The translations under genes and the position numbers were made by a program. Below the pieces are notes generated by a model. It saw nothing but the letters and a program-made list of their open reading frames with translations. It was not told the DNA's origin and did not search any database. From Meghimatium bilineatum (lineage: Eukaryota > Mollusca > Gastropoda > Stylommatophora > Philomycidae): a stretch of 64,000 bases of DNA. Positions 1 through 10,872 of this stretch are shown here, piece after piece. Where the stretch lies: contig CM067317.1 of assembly GCA_034231615.1 (NCBI GenBank), positions 44,400,652 through 44,464,651 on the forward strand, given 5' to 3'. Positions within the stretch are counted from its first letter, which is position 1; every line of letters begins with the position of its first letter.

Positions 1-2
1 TC

Positions 3-108
3 ATCTGCATCGCTGAGGATAGAATTCGCTGGAGGACTCTGTGTTCTGAAGCAACCAATTTGGCACCCCTACGACCATGAAGGGTTACGGTTTATTGATT
101 GATTGATA
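3..108 (+). mobile_element. LINE 3' end (C-terminus of reverse transcriptase ORF)
   Basis: Frame 3-80 reads AEDRIRWRTLCSEATNLAP then stop, the usual C-terminal 'DRxxWR' ending of LINE ORF2. It is followed by a (TTGA)n tail to 108, the same tail type as the LINE ending at 16080. The rest of the element lies outside the window. Confidence 0.65.
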
Positions 109-902
109 TAGGCCTAGCCATGAAACTCTTCAGCGCTTCTAATGACAGTGACATATTACATAGCATATTCTTCTCAACATCTTAACTAGAAATCTATGTA
201 CCCATACAAATAGAAAATGTATTTCTTTTTAGATTTATAGGTCTATAATGGTACATATGTTATGCATGGCCTATTCTTCTTCTTCTGCATTCATTCTCTT
301 ATAACCACAACAAATAAATCATGAGATTTCCGCCGACGAGAGCGAAGTATGTTGTGCCACAAGTTCCACGATTGAACTGTGTTATTTGTACCTCGATTGG
401 CTCACTTTGTGGTCTAGACATCCGAGGCCCAGCACATTCGTTTTTGTCATGCCTTTAATTCGGGTAGTAGGTTTCCCTAGCCCGTGACAACCTGCCTATC
501 TGTCGACAGTCACGTGGGTGCATAGTCACTCTTCGCCAAGACGATTGTGATTCACGTCTATCTCGCGCGAGGTGTTCCGCCGTCTGTGAACCTGCCTCGT
601 GTAATTCGACGTTCTGTGCCTATGCCCATCGGATGCTGAACCTTTTCTCATCCGCGAGGTAGTTGGACCATGGCTCTTTCGTCTTAGCCGAGGTGTCGTT
701 CACTGACAGCGTGAACCCCTAGCCCAATTCCGAGTCTCATACCAAAAGATGAGCTATAATGGTACACATGGCATACAATGGTATCAAGGCGTATCTTCAC
801 TGATGTACTTATTCTGCTCTCCCATATGGTATTTAATCTCGGCATTGCAGCCGTGGCTATTTCAAGTCTAATTTTCAAGCGTTGACTGCAACGGATCTCC
901 AT
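109..902. other. Intergenic, no gene recognised
   Basis: No supported gene. Contains a short SINE 3'-end-like fragment in reverse orientation near 272-298 (cttcttctgcattcattctc) and one TAGGCCTA palindrome at 109-116. The 684-902 minus reading frame has no recognisable homology. Confidence 0.5.
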
Positions 903-1668
903 CTTCTATCTCTTTCACAGGGTTTCTATCTCTTTCACAGGGTTTCTATCTCTTTCACATAGTTTCTATCTCTTTCACAGGGTTTCTATCTCTTTCACGG
1001 GTTTTCTATATCTTTCACAGGGTTTCTATATCTTTCATAGAGTTGCCATCTAATTCACATGGCTGCCATCTCTTTCAGATTGTTGCCATCTCGTTCAGAT
1101 TGTTGCCATCTCTTTCACAGGGTTTCTATCTCTTTCACATAGTTTCTATCTCTTTCACAGGGTTTCTATCTCTTTCACAGGGTTTCCATCTCTTTCACGA
1201 GGTTTCTATCTCTTTCACAGAGTTTCCATCTCTTTCACGAGGTTTTTATCTCTTTCACAAGGTTTCTATCTCTTTCACTGGGTTTTTATCTCTTTCACGA
1301 GGTTTCTATCTCTTTCACAAGGTTTCTATCTCTTTCACAGAGTTTCCATCTCTTTCACTGGGTTTTTATCTCTTTCACGTGGTTTCTATCTCTTTCACTG
1401 GGTTTCTATCTCTTTCACGAGGTTTCTATCTCTTTCACGAGGTTTCTATCTCTTTCACGAGGTTTCCATCTCTTTCAAAGAGTTTCCATCTCTTTCAAAG
1501 AGTTTCCATCTCTTTCACAGAGTTTCCATCTCTTTCACAGAGTTTCTATCTCTTTCACAAGGTTTCTATCTCTTTCACGGGGTTTCTATCTCTTTCACGA
1601 GGTTTCTATCTCTTTCATGAGGTTTCTATCTCTTTCATGAGGTTTCTATCTCTTTCACAGGGTTGCCA
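903..1668. repeat. 20-bp minisatellite, about 38 copies
   Basis: Direct repeats of ggtttctatctctttcacag with point variation. The 20-bp period gives a fake 20-residue repeat protein on the + strand (1043-1693), which is not a gene. Confidence 0.95.
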
Positions 1669-1704
1669 TTTTAAATATCTGGTTCATGATTAAGTTGAAT
1701 ATGA

Positions 1705-1812
1705 CAGGCTGAATGGTGCAGATATCTCAACAAGGCTCTAGACCATGACACATGCATTCCGTTCTCTAGACTACATTCTACCAATCGATTTTGAGAAAGA
1801 ATGCAAAAAACG
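1705..1812 (+). repeat. Family-B interspersed element, 3' end
   Basis: Contains 'gcagatatctc...ccatgacac...cattccgttctctagactacatt' and ends in an imperfect 'gagaaagaatgc', the 3' module shared with the copies at 8030 and 7270. 5' truncated. Confidence 0.55.
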
Positions 1813-2265
1813 AAATATTTGGCAATTTTTTGCCTATTTTGAAAACATATCTACTTTCACATATAATCTTGTTTAAATTTATCTAAAAATGTATTTACTT
1901 AAAACACATGTTTTTAGAATGGTCCACTTAGACACAACGAACTATCACTAAAACTAGGGTGTTATGAAGTGTAAACAAGAAAACCTACAAATTACAATAC
2001 ACAAAACATTTTCAACATTTATATCAAAAGGCTTATCATGTTTTCTTGTTTAAACTATCATTCAAAGCCTCCAAGTAAAAATTGATAAAGCAGCATCTTA
2101 ATAATACTGGCTTGTTTATTTTGGTGGTCTTTGTTCATTTTTTTGCTTCTTTCATAAGCCTCCATTGAAGCCATATCTCTCCACATCTCAAGTGGTTCTA
2201 CATTTGTAGAAACAACTTGTAGAAAACTAGCAACCAAACCTAAGAATAAAACAAAAATCAGTCCT
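1813..2265. other. No feature recognised
   Basis: AT-rich sequence without recognisable coding or repeat signal. Confidence 0.4.
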
Positions 2266-2267
2266 GA

Positions 2268-3240
2268 GCCATGTCAATGAAATAAAAGGCAGCTATCACC
2301 TCCCAGACAAGAGACAAGAACTGCAAAGAGTAGAAAAATGTTTATCACTACATGCAGGTTTTAAATTGCCGGAAATCAAGACACAATTAAGAAATAATGC
2401 ACCGAAAAGTTCCTACCCAGTAAGTCTTATGAAATCAACACAGAAAACAATAGACACCTACCCAGAACAATGGATTCATGTCTGATGGGTCTGCTTTCAA
2501 AACTACCATCAAAGCAGGTTATGGTGTCTTTATAGAATATCCAGACAAAACATCTGATGAGTTGTTTGATGCCTGTGGGGAGATATGTTCTAACTATGAA
2601 GCCGAAATAACAGCACTAGAAGTTGCATTGTACCACCTGAAGACCATATTTGATGCCTTTCCATCAAAAGTTCAAAACATTGTTATTTTCACAGATTCTA
2701 TGTTCGCTCTTCAAGCACTAGAATGTGATGGACATTGTAAGCCTGAGCTGGTGGAAATATATCACCATGCCAACCAGCTACTTACATTGTTATGCAGTGG
2801 ATATCTGGCCACTCAAACACACCTGGCAATGACAAGGCAGACAGACTAGCAAAGATGGGAGCACAACAAGAACAGCCATATACATAAACAACCATGCACA
2901 CAGTTAAAATGATGCTGAAATCTGTGACTAAAGAAAATTGGATGAACAGATGGGCTATGGGAAACACTGGGAGGGAAATCTATAAATATATGACCAGCCC
3001 AAATCCTAAAGATAACATCAACCTCCTGGGAAGAAAAGACCAGAGTATCATCTTTCGACTGCACACCACACAACATGTACAGCTTAACAATCACCTGAAC
3101 AGAATACAACCACAACACACAATCCAGAGTGCCGGATGTGAACTCATCCCTATGAAAATGTTGACCGCAACCTTTTTAAATGTACAGCACTGGATGACAT
3201 CAGGAAAATGCTTCTCCCTCCAGGGCTAGATAAATGGAAC
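2268..3240 (+). mobile_element. LINE remnant with RNase H domain (decayed)
   Basis: Linker frame YHLPDKRQELQ...TIDTYPEQWIHV runs to 2479, then an RNase H domain: DGSA, GYGVFIEY, the catalytic Glu in YEAEITALEVAL, and the catalytic Asp in FTDSMFALQAL. A frameshift near 2795 leads into SGHSNTPGNDKADRLAKMG. Downstream WAMGNTGREIYKYMTSPNPK matches the fragment at 31500. The reading frame is broken in several places, so it is inactive. I/Jockey-type LINE by RNase H content. Confidence 0.8.
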
Positions 3241-3775
3241 ACATTATTTGGAACAAAACAACAGCTATCAAACACATGCATATATCACACAATGGCATTG
3301 GGTCAAAGGCCATGAGCCCTTGGATCGCTGGATCAGCAACAAACCAATAAAACTTGCCTAGGAAAGAAATCGTGTGAAACATAGACACTATGCATTTTGG
3401 CAATTTAATTAATTTGAGGGTCTCCTTGTTCATATGAAATTTTGCACTGGCCAGCTTTTCGACCATCTGTAAAGACCAAAAAGCCGTCATTTTGTATGTT
3501 TTCTTCTAACTATATCAAGACCTTGTTTTAATGTATTCAGGTAGAGGGTAACTTTGTTTCGTAAAATGGGGTCACAAATCAGTTTGTTTCTCTAAAATGG
3601 GGTCATGACTCATAAATATTTCAGAATCAGGGCGATTGATGTAGAAGAAATCTCCTATTTCTGAGACATGTCCCTAATTTTGGACAATCATTCTTTGATA
3701 TAATTCTGTCATTCATTGTGGTTAAAAAAATGACAAAGTACTTCATATAATCTTAAACAATTTTATTTACATTAA
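3241..3775. other. No gene recognised
   Basis: AT-rich. A short direct repeat of aaaatggggtca occurs near 3564 and 3595; nothing else is supported. Confidence 0.4.
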
Positions 3776-3779
3776 ATAT

Positions 3780-3925
3780 CTATTCTATCTATAAACCTGC
3801 ACCCATCAGGGTCATAAGGGTACCACATTGAAATCTTTAGCACACAGTCCCCCAGCGAGGTGAAAATTCTTGAGATTATGGGAATCGAACCAGGCCCATT
3901 CTAGTGGCACAAAATCACCTTGCAA
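3780..3925 (-). repeat. Possible tRNA-derived SINE fragment
   Basis: On the minus strand a B-box-like GGTTCGATTCC (3881-3891) follows a tRNA-like arm about 45 bp away. No second copy in the window confirms it. Confidence 0.3.
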
Positions 3926-3944
3926 GGTATGGTTTTAACAATAC

Positions 3945-4275
3945 ATTTGCGTGAAATGAGATTTTTGAGAAAAGTTAAAAACATCAAACATTGAGACTAA
4001 CGAAGAAATGAAGATATCAGAGAAGAAATAAAAACCATCTCAAGACTACATTGAGAGACAGCAAACAAGGTGGTTTAGTCAAATCATTAGAATGGAACCA
4101 AAGCAACCAGCACTTTGTTCATACAACAGCTGAAGATTGGGCTACAGGGAATAAGGAAGACCAAGAATTAGATGGATGGAGACAATCAAAGAAACCTTAA
4201 AGAGACACGTGCTGACAATAGCCAAAGTCTGACAACTCCAACTTCACCAACAACATTTAACAACACAATTGGAGA
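3945..4275 (+). mobile_element. LINE reverse transcriptase C-terminal fragment
   Basis: Broken frame reading RQQTRWFSQIIRMEPKQPAL, then GRPRIRWMETIKETLKRHVL, the typical LINE ORF2 tail 'RWxGHxxRM...GRPRxRW'. It has internal stops. Confidence 0.7.
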
Positions 4276-4544
4276 ACCCATGTAATAGGACAGCAAAGTA
4301 CACCACTAAAACTCCCTCTATGGCACCCCAATCATGAAGCCCTAATTGTTTCCATTCATGGGCAGTAGGGTTAGTAAAGCATCAAGAGGTTTCAGCAGCT
4401 CTAGCTAATATTTTTCTTCTCCACTCTTCATATTCCACTACTGAAGTCATTTGTTGATGCTTATCTGCAGTCTGTTCTACTTTCTGTCTTTTTATCTCTC
4501 ATCATCTGAAAATTAGAAAAGTTAAAAAAAGGGTTCAAAAGTTG

Positions 4545-4775
4545 TAGAGGATTGACTTCACTGTATTCGATTTCCCATATATACTCATCACTCTCAACAA
4601 AGTGGCATGCCGCCTGCCAAGAGTACCACTCATAGCATGTAACTCCATAGTTTCAAGTGATAACCCATAGGGATCTCTGAAATAATCCACTTTATGCACA
4701 AAATGACATGAGCCAGATTCAAACTCATGACCTCTTGAACTCAAGGCGAACAGCTTAACCCCATTACATTAGGAA
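4545..4775 (-). repeat. Possible tRNA-derived SINE
   Basis: Minus-strand sequence has an A-box-like aatggggttaagc and a B-box-like gagtttgaatc with tRNA-like spacing. Only one copy is seen. Confidence 0.35.
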
Positions 4776-5109
4776 AATCCCCCTGAAAAGTATAAAGTTG
4801 TGACAAATCTTCAAATTAATAATATAGACTTTAATTAATGTTTTATTTGGCTCAGTACACATCACAGCCAGCCCCTTGTCATGGATATGAAGATTTAGTC
4901 ACCCTTAGTGTGTTGACGGGATCTTAAAGTGTTGCGCAGAATAGCAAAAGTATGACCTGTCAAGTATGTTGTTAAAGATAAATAAGGAAATTTGGGGTTG
5001 GCTTGACCCATCCCATAGAATACTAAAGTAACCCAGAAGTAATTCTGAAGTCGGAATGTGTCGCAGAAAGACGAGATATCGCAGATAAGCTGTAAACCAC
5101 ACATAATGA

Positions 5110-5285
5110 ACTCAGTTCTCTAGACTCATTCTTTGACATGGCTTTATGGTCACTTTGACCCATGTGATAGGAAAGAAAAGTACACCCCTAAAGCTCCTTG
5201 GCTGTCTCTTACAACATGCATAGCAGGTCACAAGGTTGCTATACTTTGATCCCCTTTTGGGCATCAGTAGATCAATAGAATAATG
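5110..5285 (-). repeat. Family-B interspersed element, fragment
   Basis: Reverse-orientation copy with 'gttctctagactcat', 'ctcttacaacatgcatagcag' and 'ctttgatccccttttg', matching family B copies at 8030 (forward) and 55615 (reverse). Confidence 0.55.
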
Positions 5286-5560
5286 TCACGTCTGTCCTTG
5301 TCTGGAACGCGTGCCTATGTAATAGTTCGTCTATAAGCAGAAAATAGAACTAACTCAGAAATTATGCACAGGTTCATTGAAAGTTTGTTATGGTGTACAC
5401 AGTTTTCATATAGTCAATAATTTTACATCACTTGCAGAGCGTGTCGCCACAAATTACAAAATTTGGCTAATGTTAGTGAAATTATGCCATGATTTAATGA
5501 GAAGGGATAATGCTAGAGTTTAGAGGGGAGATGTGTTAGGCGCAGTGTTAAAACTAATTC

Positions 5561-5850
5561 TGAGGAGCACAGTAGCCTAGTTGATAGTGAGCTTGCTTGC
5601 TATCACTGGATTACAGCATACCAGGTTCGAAACCTTGTCTGGACAAACAAAAATTCCCGTTGTGATTTCTCGCTGGACACGACCACTCCTCCTGTCGACT
5701 CAGCTGTAATAGGGTACCTGACGCATGAGTTAGGGGAGGTAAAGACAGTAAGAAAGGGAACTTGCCACCCCAATTAATAGCTGCTGTGGCTTAGTGCATG
5801 AAGTTATATTCATCCGTGACATCAGGTGGCTGCCATGGGGCCTACCTTTA
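5561..5850 (+). repeat. tRNA-derived SINE with conserved central segment
   Basis: A-box-like tagcctagttgatagtgagc near 5573 and B-box GGTTCGAAACC at 5624-5634, followed by a central segment with 'cctgtcgactcagctgtaat' and 'gggtacctg'. The segment recurs in diverged form in the SINE at 53207. It ends in a ctacctttaccta tail. Related central domains are known in lophotrochozoan SINE superfamilies (knowledge, not checked here). Confidence 0.65.
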
Positions 5851-6059
5851 CCTACAACTAATTCTAATTCTATCCCTACCCCTCCTACTGTGTTTCAAAA
5901 TCTGTGTTCTTCCTATTTTCGTTAATTATTTCCCTGGCTTCAAACTACTAAACAATTGCATTCTGCAATGTCACAAACTATTAAAAAATTATGACCAGAC
6001 AATTCTTTAAAAACTATGAGTTCTGTAAACATTGGTAGGCACACGTTCCAGACATGAAC

Positions 6060-6243
6060 CGTTACTTCTTCTTCTGCATTCATTCTCAAACTCTTGTAAA
6101 CTAGCAGGATGTATTCTGGAGAACAAAATCTGCCAAATCAAGGTTTACAGCTGTCTGAGATATCTGCTCCTTTCAGCACAACAAACCAAATTTAGTACAG
6201 CTTTGTTGGTCACTGACGTCACATGGGTCCATTCATTATTCGT
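6060..6243 (-). repeat. Family-B interspersed element (reverse)
   Basis: Begins cttcttctgcattcattctc, continues 'aggatgtattctggagaac' and 'gtttacagctg', the reverse complement of family B's 3' half. Confidence 0.65.
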
Positions 6244-6254
6244 GGTTTAAATAA

Positions 6255-6648
6255 AAATTACTCCCATGGTTAAACCAGGCATGAGAAAGTTGGATACCAG
6301 GGCTCAAACTCTGGGAAGGTGCCATATTAATTTAGCAAGTGTTGTTGAGGACCCTCTTCAGGCGGCTTCTGGTCTTTTTCTTCAGCGTTCATTCCAAAAC
6401 TCCCAATGGATATCTCTTGCAGCAGAACAATGGTCCTACTAGATTTCCAGCAGAATTGAGTCCAGAGAATGGAAATTCTCTGCGTTGAGTTGCCGTTTTA
6501 TTTACACCAATAATACGACACATCCATCTTTGATGGGGGTTTCTGGTCAACCACTGACTAGACAGCTGAGCACTTATGGGAAACCGTGTGTTATGACATT
6601 GGTTCATAACTCATATTATCGTTACCTTTTACAGTTGATCCCAAATCG
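6255..6648. repeat. Interspersed repeat R2, split by a family-A SINE
   Basis: Outer sequence ('cccatggttaaaccag', 'caccactgactagacagctg'-like, 'ttcataactca') matches 52740-53020 and, in part, 42455-42560 in reverse. The copy is interrupted by the family-A insertion at 6375-6540. Function unknown. Confidence 0.6.
6375..6540 (-). mobile_element. Family-A SINE (reverse), 8-bp target duplication
   Basis: Flanked by TTCTGGTC at 6367-6374 and 6541-6548. Carries the family hairpin (cctactagatttccagcag) and the 'tgccgttttattt' block. Inserted in repeat R2. Confidence 0.8.
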
Positions 6649-6663
6649 TCATTATCGACTATG

Positions 6664-6768
6664 ACAGACGAACATGACAGGATGATCATGCAGTCTCCAG
6701 ATTACATCCTGCTAATATGCAGGAGTTTAAGAATGAACACAGAAGAAGAGTGCCCAAAGAGACTAGAA
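6664..6768 (+). repeat. Family-B element, 3' end
   Basis: 'gtctccagattacatcctgc', 'aggagtttaagaatgaacac' and 'agaagaag' match the family B 3' module. Confidence 0.55.
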
Positions 6769-6839
6769 AACACTCCAAGCAAATGGATTCATCAAACTCT
6801 GTGGTCTGTATCAAAAGGTGAAAAAAAACATCTGCCAAC

Positions 6840-7075
6840 TCGGTCAGATGGTCTGCCAAAATTAATTAACATCTTTCTGTAGATATCCGTCTCTATAGGC
6901 TAGCTGATTTAGTGAAATGCAGTCTTGCAGGATATGTTCCATTGTCTGCCCACATGGACACAGAGGTAATATTACCAGTCTTGGATGAATATATAGTATA
7001 AGAAATGTAACAAAATAGAGGACGACAAATATAATATTGTTACTACCTTGAATTTGAGCTTCTACGACCTCCAAT
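6840..7075 (-). mobile_element. LINE 3' fragment (RNase H-type, C-terminal knuckle)
   Basis: Minus-strand frame includes LPLCPCGQTMEHILQDC, the CxCG..EH..Q.C ending of RNase H-bearing LINEs, and YRDGYLQKDVN. Same family as 9980-10256 and the end of the LINE at 17060. Confidence 0.7.
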
Positions 7076-7269
7076 TAACTCCTCTTTGTACCTTTTACTT
7101 GTGGACTTTTGTCTGTGGATTGATGATTTATTTATTGCAGACATTTAACATTTACTTTAATTTTACAAAAAGGGGCATAGAATAGAAGAGACCAAACATT
7201 TCAAAAGATGTAGAGTTTCAGTTTTACTTACATTAAATATTGACAGACAGTTAATCCGTAGTAATAAAA

Positions 7270-7585
7270 GAATAGGCAAAAAAGATTCTGGCAAGGACCT
7301 TCTTTGCCCTTGTTGCCCGGCCTGAAAGGGGAGAAAATAATAGTGAAACTTTTACATGTCATGCATGTTGTAAGAGGTGACTCAGGCTTTTAGGGGGTGG
7401 AGTTGGCTGTCACATCCATTACATGGTCAAATGACACAGAAACCATGCTAAAGTCAAATGTGTCAGGACCAATGGCCAAGATATAAAAGCCAAGCTGCAA
7501 GCCATGACACGGTGCATTTAATTCTCCAGACTAATCCTGTTAATCTGAAGGAGTTTGAAAAAGAACGCATATGAAAAGGGCCTCC
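7270..7585 (+). repeat. Family-B interspersed element (forward)
   Basis: Near full copy: 'catgcatgttgtaagaggtgac', 'ggggtggagttggctgtcac', 'gctaaagtcaaatgtgtcag', 'ccatgacac', then the 'ttctccagactaatcctg' 3' module. Confidence 0.65.
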
Positions 7586-7604
7586 TTAATATGACACTGG
7601 AGAA

Positions 7605-7840
7605 ATTATGATGGTTGCACAGAACAGAGAGTAGCAGTGCTTAATTATGGTTGAACAGAACAGAGAGTAGCAGTGCTTGATGATGGTTGCACAGAACAGA
7701 GAGTAGCAGTGCTTGATGATGGTTGAACAGAACAGAGAGTAGCAGTGCTTGATGATGGTTGCACAGAACAGAGAGTAGCAGTGCTTGATGATGGTTGCAC
7801 AGAACAGAGAGTAGCAGTGCTTGATGATGGTCTGCTAAAG
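7605..7840. repeat. 36-bp minisatellite, about 6.5 copies
   Basis: Repeat of 'gatggttgcacagaacagag' followed by 'agtagcagtgcttgat'. Copies alternate ttgcac and ttgaac. Confidence 0.92.
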
Positions 7841-8029
7841 AAACATCACATTAAAGAAGCTGTTGGTTAATCCATGTTATTGTACTTCAAGGCAAACCCA
7901 CAATTCTACATCTCCCTGAGAAGATGTCAAAGAATACGCATGCTGATAGTCCTCATGGCTAGCTAGCTGGATAAACACTCTTAATTCTACTTGATGTGTT
8001 AGTTCTATTTATACCATAAATAATATTGA

Positions 8030-8315
8030 ATTGCCACCCATGTGTTACCGAGGTCTGAGAGGGAAGTAAAGAACAGCAACACTGTTTACCTTCCATGCAT
8101 AGCATAAGAGGCGACTAAGGAGGTTATGGGATGGAGTTGGCTGTCCCATTCCATATAGTAACATGCCCAAAGCTATGCTAAAGTCATATGTGTCAGACCA
8201 AAAGGCGCAGATATTGCATCATTGCTGTAAACCATGACACAAGACATTCCGTTCTCTGGACTATATCCTGCTAATTTGGAGTTTTTTTAGAATGAACAAA
8301 GAAGAAGAAGATACT
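8030..8315 (+). repeat. Family-B interspersed element (best forward copy)
   Basis: Starts near 'gccacccatgtgttaccgag', has 'catagcataagaggcgacta', 'gttggctgtcccattcc', 'ccatgacac', 'ttctctggactatatcctgc' and an agaagaagaag tail. Used as the reference for family B here. Confidence 0.7.
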
Positions 8316-8399
8316 GAATTGCCTTGGATGCAGCATGGATACCTCATCTATCCCAGTGTCCACTCCAGCAAGTGACCACAAACTTTAGTGCATCACCAG

Positions 8400-8640
8400 T
8401 GTTTATCTTAAATTCACAGATACAAGTCTGTCTGCTCTCTTATTACTACGAATATCAGCACACCCAGGGCAATAGATCAATGTGATACCCAGAAGTTTAG
8501 AAATAGTTATAGTTTTGAAAATGGATGTTCTGAATATTTTGTTCATTTGCATATTGTCAAAAAGAGCAGCTATCACAGACAGGTTGTAAACCATGAAGCA
8601 TTAAAGACTTATAGTATTGACTTTAACCCCAATCATCATA
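8400..8640 (-). mobile_element. LINE RNase H C-terminal fragment
   Basis: Minus-strand frame reads LIYCPGCADIRSNKRADRL, equal to the RNase H block WIYCPGHAGVRGNERADLL at 11137-11586, with the catalytic His replaced by Cys. Decayed. Confidence 0.65.
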
Positions 8641-8739
8641 ATTGAAGTAATTATTCTGTATTTCCCATTGTGCTCCATGAGAACTCTCAATATCAATAGT
8701 TATAATAAACCCCAAGCCAGATTTTTCTCATATTTTCAG

Positions 8740-9440
8740 ATAAATCAAAAATCATGGGACTTACCAGTTCAACAAATAACATCTCAGTAAACAACCAAAT
8801 ACTGGAAAAAGTCTCTAACTTTAATTACTTGGGTAACCAAATGTTTGTTGATGGAGACTCAATGAAAGAAATAAATACACACATAGCAGTTGCAGCTAGC
8901 AAATTTGCTAAACTAATATCTGAAAGTAAAAAGATCTAGGAAGAAACACCAAGCTAAAGCTATTCAACTCCTATATTGTCTCAGTATTAACATATGAAAG
9001 AGAAAGCTGGAAATCAACTCTCAAGCAACAGATCAAAAATTAAACAGCTTTGAAAACAAATGTCTCCGGAAACTGATGAACATAAAATGGATCGATTTCG
9101 TCACAAATAGTGATTTAAGAAAGAAAGCACACCAAGAATATGTTTCAAACGTCATAAGAAAACGCAGATGGAAATACCTCAGTTATGTTTTAAGACTAGA
9201 TGAAAATAGAATAAACCAACAAGCCCTTACATGGACGCCTGAGGGTAAAATAAAACGAGAAAGGCGTAAAGCAAACCTAAAAAACACCATGCTTAAAGAA
9301 GGGGAAATAACAGGTTGCAGGACCATACAAGAACTAAACCTGCAGGCAGCGGACCGCAACACATGGAGAATCAAAACCTCTGTCCTGTGTGCCGACTGTG
9401 GCATGAAAGGAACATATTTCTCACCACCATGGAGAGCTCT
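8740..9440 (+). mobile_element. LINE reverse transcriptase C-terminal part
   Basis: Two frames joined by a frameshift near 8938: ISVNNQILEKVSNFNYLGNQ ('FxYLG' after the RT palm), and 9076-9489 KCLRKLMNIKWIDFVTNSDL, RKRRWKYLSYVLRLDENR, AADRNTWR. No catalytic YADD remains, so it is 5' truncated. Confidence 0.75.
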
Positions 9441-9668
9441 ATCTGGGAACACAATATCATCCTTCCCGGCTTTATTTGATATCAGTTGATTCATTTAAAG
9501 GTCTGCTTTTCCATTGTTCCATTTTCTCCATTATTTGTAAGATTCTGTCTGTATTCATCAATCATGTATGTGTAGTACAACATTACCACACATGGATAAG
9601 ATCAATAATATGTACTGACTGCAGTAAAACTGAAATTCATCAGGCAAAGCTTGGAACAGCGCAATGAA

Positions 9669-9790
9669 GTTTTGCTAATCACTGGAAACACACATAAAAA
9701 CACACAAACTGATGTTTCAACCAAAAAGCCTTTATCAAGACACACAGCAAAAAACCATGAGTAAGAACGGCACTATTGTATATACACATA
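9669..9790 (-). repeat. Penelope-like terminal stem-loop fragment
   Basis: The minus strand carries cttgataaaggctttttggt then tgaaacatca, an AAGG-stem-loop-GAAAC arrangement. Shared with 58082-58325 ('gttttgctaa', 'acacacaa'). See findings. Confidence 0.4.
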
Positions 9791-9979
9791 CACACAGATA
9801 AGCATGGCAGCCAATTCCTCCACACTACAAAGAAAGTCTGCAACCTCTCCAATATCAATTGAATGACTGTTTTCTATATCGGTGGCCGTTCCATAGATTG
9901 TCTTGTTGAGTTACAATGTTCTGTTTACACTTGAACCATACCATCAGAACAATCTGCAATCTAAATATAGTGGGTACAA

Positions 9980-10256
9980 TGATAGGTCTGCCAAATTAAT
10001 TAACAGCTTTCTGTGAATATCCATCTCTGTGGGCCAGTGTTCCTCCTTCAACTGGTTTAATGAAATGTAGTCTTGCAGGACATGTTCTGCTGGCTGTCCA
10101 CATAGACACAGAGGTAATGTTACCAGTCTTGGATGAATATATAGTATATGAAATATAATTGTTATAGTGTGACAAGTATGTCAACAACAATATATTCATG
10201 TGATCAAATAAACATGAAAAGCGAGACAACATTATTACCAAGTGTTTGAGGGACAT
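9980..10256 (-). mobile_element. LINE 3' fragment (RNase H-type)
   Basis: Minus frame NLPLCLCGQPAEHVLQDYIS, then LKEEHWPTEMDIHRKLLINL: the C-terminal zinc-knuckle-like ending of RNase H LINEs. Matches 6840-7075 and 17090-17280. Confidence 0.72.
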
Positions 10257-10379
10257 CTTTATTCAACTGGATAATCAGTCTGTCTATAGTTGCTTCCCTT
10301 ACTCCACTTTGTTCTTTAAGTTTGAATAAGTCAATTTTAATCTTCAGTGTCCTGTTTTGAGAAAGAACACAACTTTGTT

Positions 10380-10872
10380 AGCTAGTAGATAGTCGTGTGA
10401 ACTATAAAACAGATGTGTGAGCTAGAAGACAGGTGTGTGCGCTAAGACAAACGTTGATCTAACAGACAGATGTGTGAACTAGAAGACAGATGTGTGAACA
10501 AGAAGACAGTTGTGTGCGCTAAGACAAACATTGATCTAGAAGACAGATGTGTGAGCTAGAAGACAGATGTGTGAACTAGAAGACAGATGTGTGAACTAGA
10601 AGACAGATGTGTGAGCTAGAAGACAGATGTGTGAACTAGAAGACAGATGTGTGAACTAGAAGACAGATGTGTGAGCTAGAAGACAGATGTGTGAACTAGA
10701 AGACAGATGTGTGAACTAGAAGACAGATGTGTGAACTAGAAAACAGATGTGTGAGCTAGAAGACAGATGTGTGAACTAGAAGACAGTTGTGTGAACTAGA
10801 AGACAGATGTGTGAACTAGAAGACAGATGTGTGAACTAGAAGACAGATGTGTGAGCTAGAAGACAGTTGTGT
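10380..10872. repeat. 20-bp minisatellite (proximal block)
   Basis: Repeats of gtgtgaactagaagacagat, with a higher-order variant 'tgtgcgctaagacaaacgtt' at both ends of the locus. Continues after the RNase H fragment at 11638. Confidence 0.92.

Noticed and set aside
1043..1693. 216-codon open frame of SFTGFLSLSRGF-like repeats
   Set aside because: Produced by the 20-bp minisatellite; every strand and frame reflects the repeat, and there is no splice or homology support.
5624..5634. Functional tRNA gene at 5561-5640 (also at 53207)
   Set aside because: Box motifs are present, but the cloverleaf is not convincing and both loci continue into a shared SINE body.
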